A stretch of DNA of 64,000 bases from Nissolia schottii (lineage: Eukaryota > Streptophyta > Magnoliopsida > Fabales > Fabaceae). This document shows, one piece after another, positions 36,390 through 48,600 of the stretch. The notes under the pieces are model-generated. The model was not told where the DNA came from, ran no database searches, and was given only the letters and a program-made list of their open reading frames with translations. How positions within the stretch are numbered: the stretch's first letter is position 1; the number at the start of each line of letters is the position of its first letter. Made by a program: the position numbers and the translations under genes. Location of the stretch: NCBI GenBank assembly GCA_003254905.1, contig QANU01020979.1, forward strand, positions 67,854-131,853, given 5' to 3'.

Positions 36390-38440
36390 ATTTTTAATTC
36401 GCAAAAAGCACACCTATTAAAAAGAAAAGTAACTTAATGCTCCATCCTAAAATTTCAACAACTTATTCTTATGTATATTCATGTAGGCATCACTAATTTT
36501 ATGATATATATTTTCATATATGTGTCCATCAAATTTCTTCTTTTGTGTATATAGAAAAAATATCTTGTTATTCTCTTGATTTCTAATATAAATTAAATGT
36601 TAAAAGTAGTCTTCAAAGTTTGTCACTGTTACCCATGTTAGTCCTCTGCCCATAAGTCCATTAGGTGGAATGACAAACAAGAGCAACAACAAACAAAGTT
36701 GAGAGGCCAAATAAAATATCGAGTATTATATTAGAGACCAAATAAAGAGAGTTACAAGGGCAATGACATAATTTTCTTGAGTGAGGAAGGAGACTCATTA
36801 ATTATTAGGATAAATAGGGAGTTGTAAGTATGAAAGAAATGTGGTTAAATAGAAACTTAATAGTCTGTTCATCCTCTATCATTGAGCTCATGAACAGAGG
36901 GATTAATAAGGGTAGAGACAAAAAAATGTTGAAACTACTTTTTTTTTATTCAACATTAAAAACTACTTTAACAATTTGTTTATATGAAGGATCAAGTAGG
37001 ATACTAAATAAAAATCCAAGGATAAACATAATATTTTCCTCTATATATATAAATATAAATAAAAATAAGTAGTTAAAATTGTATTATGAATAATTTTCTA
37101 AAGCCGAAAATCAAATGACTATGACTAATAACTCTCCAAACCATCATCCAACTCTGCACCAACCAAAGAACAACTTCTAACTCCCACCAAAAATATAAAT
37201 TAAAATAATTTCACGCAATAATAATAACTGAAAAAACAACACAAATTCAAATACTCTCTTTTTCCTAATGGGAAAATTTCCATGCTGCCAACTTGCCATT
37301 ACGCACCCGCGGCGCACGTTAACAGCGCTTAGGACACACCTAGTAATAAATAACAACAGCGTTTACTTGCTCCAAAATTATTATCATTTCATTTTTATTT
37401 ATTAAAATTTTTCCCTATTTTATTTTATTTTTTCTGCCCCCCCTACTTTCGCTTTCTGATCGGCGATTGTCGGAAGCTGCTATTCAATATATCCATCGCA
37501 GCGATTCGGACCCACTTCGGATCCTTCGCAACCCGAATCTGTTACACCTTCGAATCCCACTTTCCCAGTATTTTTCTGTAGCAAAGCCTTCACCTTTACC
37601 CATTTACCAGTCACTGCGAAATCGGGTTCTGTGTTTTCCCTGTTTTTAGTGCACTTAGCTCAGCTCAATTCTGCTCCAGCTCCCAATTACACGCGGCGAT
37701 CTGGGTCTTCTTCAACACCCCCATTCTCAGCTCTAATCACAGTGAGTGTTTTTGTTTTTCTTTTCTTTACTTTAATTATTATCGTGTTATTTATTTATTT
37801 ATTTATTGAATCTAAGGTTTGGTGGGGGGGGGGTTTGGTTGAATAAATTGTGAGCGTAAATTTTGGGGCTTTTGTTTTAGATTTTCGATCTATGTGCAAA
37901 AGATTCGGGCTTTGCCAAATTTAGCTGAATTTGATTGTTAATTCTAAGTTGGGTCATTTCCTACACTTTTGGAGTGGTTTCAAGGAATACATGGGCTGCT
38001 GATTTCGAAATTGGAAAGTGTTTGGCTTGTACGGAGACTTTGGAAAGAGTCAGACTATAGTAATGTTTCTATTTTTGCGCCATTGTTTTTTATGAATTTT
38101 ATGTGGAAGCTGAAAATTTGTGGTTTATTCAACTTAAGGCGTGATCGGTGTTGTTTCTTGGCTGTTTTACCCCCCACAATTTGGCTGTTTGGGGGTGCAC
38201 CTGGTTTCTCAGCAACAGTAGAGTATGGTTCTAGAATGGCATTAGCATTTGTTTGTAACTTCATGTTCATTTTAGTGAAAATGTTTATCAATTGGTGTTA
38301 TTTGATCAAAGATAAAAGTTTTGTGGCCTCTACAGCTAAATTGACTTGCTTTTTTTGTTCTTTTATGATGTTGGAAACAATGTTGGGCTAATCGTAATTT
38401 CCATTTCAAGAGCTCAGTTGTGAAGTGGTTTGGTTCCTAC

Positions 38441-38581
38441 ATGGAAGCAAACAAAGAGGAGGCACTCAAAGCAATACAGATTGCTGAGAAGCGATTTGCT
38501 CAGAGAGACTTTGCAGGTGCAAAAAACTATGCTGTAAAGGCTAAAGCACTTTGTCCAGAATTGGAGGGTATATCTCAAATG
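38441..38581 (+). pseudogene. DnaJ gene, first 47 codons only (duplicated copy)
   Basis: Identical to the start of the DnaJ gene at 41033, ending at the ATG codon of residue 47 where the N and a TAA repeat follow. It has its own copy of the leader, so if the duplication is real this is a transcribed stub without the J domain. Confidence 0.85.
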
Positions 38582-38582
38582 N

Positions 38583-38617
<35 letters not shown>

Positions 38618-40029
38618 GGAAGAAGAAGAGGAAAGAATACCTTTTTGTACATGTCATGGAGGAGGAGTTGACGAACACAACGATGCTAGTATGAAGAAGG
38701 AAACCCTTCGTTCTTGTAGGCGAAGCCGACGAAACTAAGGGCTTTGAAGGAGCAAGTAGCAACGGTTTGTTCTTGCTTCAGTCTATGTGATTGAGAGAAA
38801 GAGAATGACACGAGTGGAACAGGAAGAGAGAGGAAATTATTATTTTTAATTATTCATGGCCCCACATAATTGTTATAGAATATACTAATTTTATCTTTTT
38901 GTGTAGAGATATATGTTGTCTATGTATTGTGGTCAAAAAATGTTCATATAACATTTTGATTTTTAATTCGCAAAAAGCACACCTATTAAAAAGAAAAGTA
39001 ACTTAATGCTCCATCCTAAAATTTCAACAACTTATTCTTATGTATATTCATGCAGGCATCACTAATTTTATGATATATATTTTCATGTATGTGTCCATCA
39101 AATTTCTTCTTTGTGTATATAGAAAAAATATCTTGTTATTCTCTAAACTTTTACTTAGTATCCTATTTGATTTCTAATATAAATTAAATGCTAAAAGTAG
39201 TCTTCAAAGTTTGTCACTGTTACCCATGTTAGTTCTCTGCCCATAAGTCCATTAGGTGGAATGACTAACAAGAGCAACGACAAAAAAAGTTGAGAGACCA
39301 AATAAAATACCGAGTATTATATCAGAGACCAAATAAAGAGAGTTACAAGGGCAATGGCATAATTTTCTTGTGTGAGGAAGGAGACTCATCGATTATTAGG
39401 ATAAATAGGGAGTTGTGAGTATGAAAGAAATGTGGTTAAATGGAAACTTAATAGTCTGTTCATCATCTATCATTGAGCTCATGAACAGAGAGATTAATAA
39501 GGTAGAGACAAAAAAAGTTGAAACTACTTTTTTTTTTATTCAACATTAAAAACTACTTTAACAATTTGTTTATATGAAGGATCAAGTAGGACACTGAATA
39601 AAAATCTAAGGATAAACCTAATATTTTCCTCTATATATATATAAATATAAATAAAAATAAGTTGTTAAAATTGTATTATGAATAATTTTCTAAAGCCGAA
39701 AATCAAATGACTATGACTAATAACTCTCCAAACCATCATCCAACTCTGCACCAACCAAAGAACAACTTCTAACTCCCACCAAAAATATAAATTAAAATAA
39801 TTTCACGCAATAATAATAACTGAAAAAACAACACAAATTCAAATACTCTCTTTTTCCTAATGGGAAAATTTCCATGCTGCCAACTTGCCATTACGCACCC
39901 GCGGCGCACGTTAACAGCGCTTAGGACACACCTAGTAATAAATAACAACAGCGTTTACTTGCTCCAAAATTATTATCATTTCATTTTTATTTATTAAAAT
40001 TTTTCCCTATTTTATTTTATTTTTTCTGC

Positions 40030-41032
40030 CCCCCCTACTTTCGCTTTCTGATCGGCGATTGTCGGAAGCTGCTATTCAATATATCCATCGCAGCGATTCG
40101 GACCCACTTCGGATCCTTCGCAACCCGAATCTGTTACACCTTCGAATCCCACTTTCCCAGTATTTTTCTGTAGCAAAGCCTTCACCTTTACCCATTTACC
40201 AGTCACTGCGAAATCGGGTTCTGTGTTTTCCCTGTTTTTAGTGCACTTAGCTCAGCTCAATTCTGCTCCAGCTCCCAATTACACGCGGCGATCTGGGTCT
40301 TCTTCAACACCCCCATTCTCAGCTCTAATCACAGTGAGTGTTTTTGTTTTTCTTTTCTTTACTTTAATTATTATCGTGTTATTTATTTATTTATTTATTG
40401 AATCTAAGGTTTGGTGGGGGGGGGGTTTGGTTGAATAAATTGTGAGCGTAAATTTTGGGGCTTTTGTTTTAGATTTTCGATCTATGTGCAAAAGATTCGG
40501 GCTTTGCCAAATTTAGCTGAATTTGATTGTTAATTCTAAGTTGGGTCATTTCCTACACTTTTGGAGTGGTTTCAAGGAATACATGGGCTGCTGATTTCGA
40601 AATTGGAAAGTGTTTGGCTTGTACGGAGACTTTGGAAAGAGTCAGACTATAGTAATGTTTCTATTTTTGCGCCATTGTTTTTTATGAATTTTATGTGGAA
40701 GCTGAAAATTTGTGGTTTATTCAACTTAAGGCGTGATCGGTGTTGTTTCTTGGCTGTTTTACCCCCCACAATTTGGCTGTTTGGGGGTGCACCTGGTTTC
40801 TCAGCAACAGTAGAGTATGGTTCTAGAATGGCATTAGCATTTGTTTGTAACTTCATGTTCATTTTAGTGAAAATGTTTATCAATTGGTGTTATTTGATCA
40901 AAGATAAAAGTTTTGTGGCCTCTACAGCTAAATTGACTTGCTTTTTTTGTTCTTTTATGATGTTGGAAACAATGTTGGGCTAATCGTAATTTCCATTTCA
41001 AGAGCTCAGTTGTGAAGTGGTTTGGTTCCTAC
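40030..41032 (+). promoter_or_regulatory. Promoter end and spliced 5' leader of the DnaJ gene
   Basis: A pyrimidine-rich leader from about 40030 is followed by a donor-like site at about 40334 (ATCACA then GTGAGT), a T-rich intron and an acceptor near 41002-41008 (TTTCAAGAGCTCAG), just before the ATG at 41033. A frame of 140 codons in the intron is not supported as a gene. The same leader is found at 37440-38440. Confidence 0.55.
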
Positions 41033-43120
41033 ATGGAAGCAAACAAAGAGGAGGCACTCAAAGCAATACAGATTGCTGAGAAGCGATTTGCTCAGAGAGA
41101 CTTTGCAGGTGCAAAAAACTATGCTGTAAAGGCTAAAGCACTTTGTCCAGAATTGGAGGGTATATCTCAAATGGTGGCCACGTTTGAAGTTTACATTGCT
41201 TCTGAGGTCAAACATAATGGTGGACTAGATTATTATTCGATTCTTGGATTAAAACCTTCTGCAGATAAAGAGGCTGTCAAGAGACAGTACAAGAAGATGG
41301 CAGTGTTGCTTCATCCAGATAAGAACAAATGTGTGGGAGCTGACGGGGCATTTAAGCTTGTTTCTGAGGCGTGGACTTGGCTGTCAGACAGCGCTTTGCG
41401 TAGTTCATACGATCTCAAGAGAAATGGACAATTTGGTCATGCTGCTGGGGCTACAGGTTATAATAAATGTTCCAATTTGTCGACCTCTCATGGTGGGCTT
41501 GATACCTTTTGGACAATTTGCACCTCTTGTAAGGTTCAGTATGAGTATCTGCGCAAGTACGTGAATAAAAGACTTTCGTGTAAGAACTGCCGTGGCACTT
41601 TTGTTGCTGTTGAAACTGGGGCAGCCCCAGCAAATGGTTCATTCCCATATTGTCCTTGGTCCTATGTGCCAGGAAATGGTTATGGAAGCCATTCATTTGA
41701 TGCAGTTACATATGTTCCAACCAGTGCCCCCTACTTCAATGGCAATGGGGTCACTGGATACCATTCTGGACATGGGTATGAATATGTTTCAAATGTTTCA
41801 TTTCAGTGGGGCTCTTCTGGACTAGTCAATCAAAATGGATCAACTACCGTATCTGCTGATTCTGTTTATCAGGCCAATGTAAACGTGAAGAGGGGAAGAC
41901 CAAAAGTCAAATCAGGAAATGATAGGATGCATCACATGGCTGAGACTTTGGTCAATACAAATTCAGATGTATCGTTGTCCTGTAATGAATCACTGGAGAG
42001 TAAGCCGCTTAGGCCTGACAAGAAAAGGAAAGTAGTCGTGGGAGTCAGTTTCAAAAACGGCTATGAAGAAAAAGGATTGAAATGTGCTTCAGAATCAATG
42101 TTGGCTAATGGAACTGAAAGCATTGGACATGGCCAGAAGCTTTCCTGCGCAAGTGAAGTTCAAACCAGGCAGTGTTCCATCGCACCGGCATTTGATGCGA
42201 GAAAATTATTGATTGAGAAGGCCAGAACAGAAATTAAAAAGAAACTGGAAGAGATGAAGTTGGCATCTGAAACGGCCACAGCTGCTGCTGTTACTGAAGG
42301 AGAAAAAATTCAAGCTGGAGATGGTCAAGTAAAAAGAGATCCGTGTAGAAGAACAGTTGTGAATGTTCCTGGTCATCAAGTAGAGCGTCGGAAAACTGGT
42401 CCAGTCTCTATAACTGTCCCAGATTCAGATTTTCACGACTTTGATAAAGATAGGTCAGAGGAATGCTTCAGGCCGAAGCAAATATGGGCCTTATATGATG
42501 AGGAGGATGGAATGCCACGGTTATATTGCCTGATCCGTGAGATTATCTCTCTCAATCCATTCAAGATTCATATTAGTTACTTGAGTTCAAAAACTGATAG
42601 CGAGTTTGGCTTAGTAAACTGGCTTGATTCAGGTTTTACTAAATCTTGTGGAAATTTCAGGGCTTGGAATTTGGATGTTGTGGACCAAGTTAATATATTT
42701 TCTCATCTTCTTGGGAAGGAGAAGGCTGGTCGAGGTGGTTGCGTTCGTTTATATCCCAGAAGTGGAGATATTTGGGCTGTATATCGAAATTGGTCACCAG
42801 AGTGGAACAGATCTACTCCAGATGAAGTGAGGCATCAATATGAAATGGTGGAAGTGCTGGATGATTACTCTGAGGAACTTGGTGTTTGCGTTTCCCCTCT
42901 TATTAAGTTGGCCGGATATAAAACAGTATATCAGAGGAATGCAGATAAAAGTGCCATTAAATGGATACCAAGGAGAGAAATGTTACGTTTTTCGCACCAA
43001 GTGCCTTCTTGGTTGCTGAAGGGGGAGGCAAGCAATTTGCCTGAAAGGTGTTGGGACCTTGATCCGGCTGCAACTCCAGATGAGCTTCTTCATGCAGCTA
43101 CAGAAGCAAATGCACTGTAG
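41033..43120 (+). CDS. DnaJ/HSP40 protein with DUF3444 domain
   Basis: A single exon of 695 residues. The N-terminal helical part (MEANKEEALKAIQIAEKRFA) precedes a J domain at about 66-125 with the HPD tripeptide at 94-96 (LLHPDKNKCVGADGAF), which stimulates HSP70 ATPase. A small CxxC...CxxC segment (about 160-192; ICTSC, CKNC) follows. The middle is disordered, with an AT-hook-like KRGRPKVK (about 286-293) and a nuclear signal PDKKRKV (about 328-334). The C-terminal DUF3444 runs from about 480 to 690 (PKQIWALYDEEDGMPRLYC, GDIWAVYRNW). A nuclear co-chaperone role is likely from motifs; the client is unknown. The ATG at 41033 is the first ATG; the upstream GTG is not used. Intact; a degraded 3' copy lies at 53113-53532. 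Confidence 0.95.
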   Translation: MEANKEEALKAIQIAEKRFAQRDFAGAKNYAVKAKALCPELEGISQMVATFEVYIASEVKHNGGLDYYSILGLKPSADKEAVKRQYKKMAVLLHPDKNKCVGADGAFKLVSEAWTWLSDSALRSSYDLKRNGQFGHAAGATGYNKCSNLSTSHGGLDTFWTICTSCKVQYEYLRKYVNKRLSCKNCRGTFVAVETGAAPANGSFPYCPWSYVPGNGYGSHSFDAVTYVPTSAPYFNGNGVTGYHSGHGYEYVSNVSFQWGSSGLVNQNGSTTVSADSVYQANVNVKRGRPKVKSGNDRMHHMAETLVNTNSDVSLSCNESLESKPLRPDKKRKVVVGVSFKNGYEEKGLKCASESMLANGTESIGHGQKLSCASEVQTRQCSIAPAFDARKLLIEKARTEIKKKLEEMKLASETATAAAVTEGEKIQAGDGQVKRDPCRRTVVNVPGHQVERRKTGPVSITVPDSDFHDFDKDRSEECFRPKQIWALYDEEDGMPRLYCLIREIISLNPFKIHISYLSSKTDSEFGLVNWLDSGFTKSCGNFRAWNLDVVDQVNIFSHLLGKEKAGRGGCVRLYPRSGDIWAVYRNWSPEWNRSTPDEVRHQYEMVEVLDDYSEELGVCVSPLIKLAGYKTVYQRNADKSAIKWIPRREMLRFSHQVPSWLLKGEASNLPERCWDLDPAATPDELLHAATEANAL

Positions 43121-43616
43121 GCATTGGTGAGATGATTATTTGGCACTTTAGCATTCTAAGCACAATATCTTAGATTTAACTGTACACTATATATGTCCCA
43201 CTTGCCTAGATACCAATGAAGCATTAACCGCAGATATTTTTAGAGGGTGGAGTTTTTTTAATTTGTAACATTAATCTACTAGACATTGAGATCTAGTGAT
43301 TGGTTGTTAAGTTACTTATTGCCATAGGATTAGGATGTGTAACTCTTGTAAGAGGTCAAGACAGATTCTCATTGGGTCTTCCTGCTTGTAACTGTATTTC
43401 TGGCCACTATTTACTTACTGCCAAAGAAATGATTCAATGAAATGAAGGCTGAAACCAATTTAAATGCAAAAGCTTTAAAGGGAGTTGTTGAAAAAATTGG
43501 AGAGCGCTATTTGATTGCATTTAGATCTTGGTTGAAGGTGAATCCAATAGCACAGTACAGTAATGAATTCCTAATTTTTATTTTTTGTCTGATTGACTGG
43601 CTCTCTCTCTCTGTCT

Positions 43617-43650
<34 letters not shown>

Positions 43651-45580
43651 TCGCGCGCTCGCATGATTGCTTTGTTTTTATCTAGAAATGTAATATTAGA
43701 GGCAACAAATGTTGGCAACTGTTAAGTCAGATAGCGAAATCTCTAAGCTTAGTGATCTTCTAGAATAAAATTAAACTTGACTGGCTAACAATATTTATCC
43801 CCCTTTCCCAAAGTTTCCTTGGGCATATACAGAGCCACCCACTTCAAAAGAACATCCCATTACTTGTGGGGAAAAATTTTTCTCCCATGTTGGCGCCGGT
43901 ATCTGCATGTGCGGTTAAAATTGCGGATCCTAATCACTGCGATACTAGTATGATATATGATGGGATGTTTGTTAATCATTCTGTGATAGTCATTGTTCAG
44001 ATTAAAACAGATGAATCGATGTTTATATTAGTATCTCATGCTGCAAGTGAAATGAAGTACTCTTATATCACTAACTAGTGGGCCAGTTGGGCTGGGGGGC
44101 TACTCAATGGGCCTGTGTTGTGCATAAAAGTCCAGTGGATACAACCCACAACGGTGGGCACCTATTACCCAAAAACATGGGTTGCTTTTTGCCTATGATA
44201 TGATATGATATGGGAGTATGATATGATATCACGTCACATTCTAAATGGATCAATCAAGCAAGTGGGGTCCTTTGCGTGCTTTGGATCAATCATGCAAATG
44301 GGATGCTTTTGCTTTTGCTTTTGCTTATGCTTATGCTTATGCTTCGTTGACGCAGTGTATCAAGGTCCAGAGTTGAGACCAAGGTTCTTTCTTACAACAC
44401 AGAAAAACTAATATAGTACTACTAGCTTTCTCTCAGGTGAGCAATTATAATTACTAGAAATATATATATATATATATATATATTAATCTGCACTGGTATT
44501 ATTATTATTTCCTTATGGGGGATTTATAACTTTGCTCTTTGATTGATGCTGGAGGTAGGTACTCTGAATTGGAAGTTTGACATAGCTAGGCTTTGTGTTG
44601 GAAAATCAACACAAGGTAAAAAAATTTCAACAAAAAATTAGCTTTATTTTCTGTTTTCAGCAACCATGAATGCATATTACTGATGCTGGATCTGGATATT
44701 GATGCCCGAAAAGGCTAATAATTGCTTGTATTTCATTAAGTTTATAGTACTAGTTAGTTTTCATAGTTATTGTTCATGTGTGGTGACTTCACTCATTCAT
44801 CCCGACCTCCTTATTTTTATATTTGGTATTTTTATTCATTATTTTTGTTTACTTGTTTTAATTTATTTTATTTTAAAAATGTGTTAGTCTATTACGAAAC
44901 TAGAATAAGTTTTTTTTTCGGTGAAACAGATCATGACCTCTTAATAGCAACCCCAAAGTAAGTGTGCTAGATTATAAGAAAACATAAATTCATTTCGATA
45001 AATTTATTAACCCAGACATCTCGTTAATTGACTTTACATACAAGACTTTACAATGTTGAACTGCCATTTATTAAATCATTTTTGTATTGATCTAAGTAAC
45101 ATTATGAACAAAAAATTCCATAAAAGAAAAAAAAAACACTTGATTATTTTTATTTTAAAATTTATTTTAAAATCACATTTTTATATTAAAGTTATTCATG
45201 AATTCAATTCATGTAACTTTTACCACCAATCAAACACACCTTAAGATGCTTAAGTTTACTCAAGATCCTTAATTATTCAAAATGTAAGAGACTTTATTCT
45301 TTGAACATATAAAGTGGACAATTTAGTCTCCCCGTAATAGGAATCAAAGTGTCCCTAAATCTGAAACAGTGAGCGACCAAATTATATCCGTACAATAGTG
45401 TATTTCAATACTTGCTTATGGACATATTATAGCCGGAGATTATCATAACTTACACGGTGTAATAAATACTTAATTTGTTAAATTATTTTACTTCTCACCC
45501 TATATATTCACATGGTATCACCAAAGATTTATCGTAACATATGTGTACAAATAATTATTTCACGTTCATCTGTGTTGTGT
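43121..45580. other. Intergenic DNA between DnaJ and the first NLR
   Basis: Contains the DnaJ 3' UTR (to about 43440), a run of some 30 T at 43620-43649, a short array of TGCTTTTGCTTATGC-like words at 44285-44345, and an AT microsatellite at about 44461-44482. No gene is supported. Confidence 0.6.
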
Positions 45581-45622
45581 TCGTCAGGTGAATTAAATTG
45601 CAATATTTGGTGGAGGAAATTG

Positions 45623-48600
45623 ATGGATTCTCAGGTTTCTCGCTCTTCTTTTGCAAGAAAGTTGGTGCAAAGAGTGGTATATCAATTACAATATCCTTGT
45701 TGCTTCAAGGATTTTGTTAAAGAACTTCAACGACAAGAACGCGAGTTGATCAAGAAACAGAACGATGTTGATGAGTGTGTTAAAAATGCCAAGACACAAG
45801 CGATAAACATGCCAGTTGTTCATGCATGGTTGGAGCGACAAGCTAACCCTCTCAAAGGCAACGTGGAGAAATTGCTCAAAGAAGTAGAGACAAGAAGAAA
45901 CAAGAGATGTTGTTTTGTCTTCTGCTGTCCAAATTGGATTTGGAGATATCGTATGGCAAAGAATTTAGCTAAGAAAAAAGTGGAGGTTCAAAAGTGTATT
46001 GAAGAAGGTGACCTGTATATAAAGATTCAAGACGTTGTTTCACTAGTTCCAGACACGCAAAATCTATCTTCCCAAAAATCTTTGGAGTTTGATAGCAGAA
46101 AAGTTGCTTTCGAGCAACTTTTGGAGGCACTAAAAGATGACAAAGTTTCCATGATTGGTTTGTATGGTATGGGTGGCTGTGGCAAAACCACAATGGCGAT
46201 GGAACTTAAGAAGACTGCTGCAGCTGAGCATCTTTTTGATGAGGTGCATTTTGTTACTGTTTCTAATAATATTAAGTTAGAAGTTCGAAGCATCCAAGAT
46301 AAAATTGCAAAGGTGGTACAAATTCCATCTCTAAGAGGTACAGAAAGTGAGAGAGCCCAAGACTTGCGCACAAGATTAACTCTTGAACACAAGAGAATAC
46401 TTTTGATTCTCGATGATGTATGGCAAGAGCTTGATTTTGGTGCCATAGGAATTCCCTTTGGTGAAAATCGTAAAAACTGCAAAGTTCTCATTACCACTCG
46501 ATCTGGAGAAGTTTGGGATTCAATGAAATGGCGCCAAAGAAAGATTCACTTATCAACCTTAATTGATGAAGAAGCGTGGGCTCTATTCCAAAAGCGAGCA
46601 CACATATCTGACAACACCTCCAATAGCTTAAAGGATTTGGGAAGAAAAATTTCTGACGAATGCAAAGGATTGCCTGTTGCTATTGTTGCTCTAGCTGGCA
46701 CTTTGAAAGACAAGGTTGAAGATGACTGGCAGACTGCATTGAATAGATTAAGAAATTCCATTCCAGTGAATATTGAAAAAAGTTTGCAAAATCCTTACAA
46801 TTGCTTGCGGGTAAGCTACGATAATTTGGACACTGAGGAAGCCAAGTCACTTCTCTTATTGTGTTCAGTGTTCCCTGAAGACTTTGAAATCCCAGTTGAA
46901 CTTTTAATCATGTTTGCAATAGGGCTGGGCCTAGTTGGAGAAGTTTGGTCGTTTGTAGGGGCAAGGGAAAAGCTGAGTGCAGCTAAGAACAAGCTCATAA
47001 GTTCTTGTTTGTTGTCACTGTCAGAGGATGATGATGAAGTAGAATTTGTCAAAATGCATGACTTAGTTCGTGATGTAGCCATTTGGATATCAAGCGAAGT
47101 GGATAAGGCGGTCAAGTGTGTGTTGGAAGAGGATGTGACTTTGGAATCCTGTTCAGTAAGATATCTATGGTGTAAAAAATTTCCAATTGAATTTGATCGT
47201 TCCATTATTGAGTTTCTATGGATAGAAACACATTTGGAAGTATCAGATGAAATATTCAAAGAAATGGGAAGGTTAAGAGTCTTGTGTCTTTTTTGGGAAG
47301 GCAATGAGTTTGGATCACTGTCGACCGTGTCATTCAAATCATTGACAAACATTCGTACTTTGTTCCTGATGTATTGGGATTTAGGTGACATCTCATCTGT
47401 CGGACATATGATGAAACTTGAAAGCCTGACGTTGCGTTATTGTTCATTCTTTGAGTTACCTGATGTATTATTTACACAACAGACAAACTTAAGATTGTTA
47501 CATCTGTCAAAATGTGATATGGAAAGGAATCCTTTTGAAGTGATTGGAAGACACCCACAACTAGAAGAATTGTACCTTGATGTTAAGGGGGACCATGCGG
47601 GGTTTATCGTCCCCCAAGCGTTGCAGAGGTATCAAATCAAATTAGGATCCAAATTTAAATATTCTTTTGATCCGGGATTTCTCAAATGTCACAGAGCTTT
47701 AGCTCTTAGTTGTTTTGATACATCAAATGCAGCACTTAAGGAATTAGCCAAAAAAGCAGAGATACTGTGTGTAGCAAATATTTTGGGAGGTGGAAAAAAT
47801 ATCATCCCTGACACATTCCAAATAGAAGAAGGAACAATCATGATTTATGGGTGGACTGAGCTCTGTTTATGTGATTCTAAGGACATAGAGTGTTTGGTTG
47901 ACACTAGCAATCTTTCACGAGAGGTAGGAATTCTTTTCTCCGAGTTACGTAAGCTAGGAATTGAAAACATGCAGCAGTTGGGAGCTTTATATCATGGTGT
48001 TCCTCCCCATGGTCTTTTTGAGAAATTAGAGACGCTATATATATATAATTGTCCAGAGTTGACTTGTTTGTTCACACCTTCAATGGCTCGAAGTATGGTA
48101 CACTTGGAAAATTTGACTATAGAGTCTTGTCATGGACTGAAGCATATACTAGCAGAAGATGACTTAGAGGATAAGGAGGAAATAAGTAGACATGATCACA
48201 AGTTGGCGTTCTCAAAATTGAAATTTATTTACATCAAAGAGTGCTTCATGTTGGAGTATATATTACCAGTCACTTTTGCGGAGAGGCTTCAACAATTGGA
48301 GTCTTTGAGTATTGATGAATGTTCGAAGTTAAAATATGTGTTCGGACAATGCACATTTGGGGATCAGATTCAAAATGAACTCGAGATCGAGCTTCCTTCC
48401 CTGAGAAGTCTTTCTCTTGTCAGAAACCCCAAAATGATCAGCATTTTTCCTCGATATTGTTCTGCAACGTGGCCGCTTTTGTTTAGGTTTGAATTGAAGT
48501 ATTGTCCCGAGTTTGACATAATGGCCGCCAATACATTCAAGGCAAGTAGTTGGAAGGAGGGTAAAGAGTGTATGACACATTATTAAAATTACTACTACTT

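Larger units (their letters stand above)
36034..41173. repeat. 2.57-kb direct duplication with a single N at the joint
   Basis: Copy 1 is 36034-38581, copy 2 is 38583-41173, and N is base 38582. Both have the MULE right end, the spacer, the DnaJ 5' leader with intron and the first 47 codons. In the left 1 kb the copies differ by SNPs and a 21-base indel (near 39145), whereas the right 1.5 kb (from about 37081 and 39670) looks identical. Copy 2 begins in a TAA run (38583-38616). Either a recent tandem duplication with uneven divergence or an assembly artefact; the lone N favours the latter. Confidence 0.85.

Noticed and set aside
37969-38391. 140-codon frame, repeated at 40561-40983
   Set aside because: It starts with a non-ATG codon, lies in the DnaJ leader intron and is T-rich; identical copies only reflect the duplication of the region.
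45512-45622. ATG at 45512 as the NLR start
   Set aside because: The 37 extra residues have no NLR character, a splice acceptor lies inside, and the paralogue begins at the position of 45623.
46027-47391. Long antisense frames within the NLR exon
   Set aside because: Shadows of the real NLR frame; the same happens at 58839-60056.
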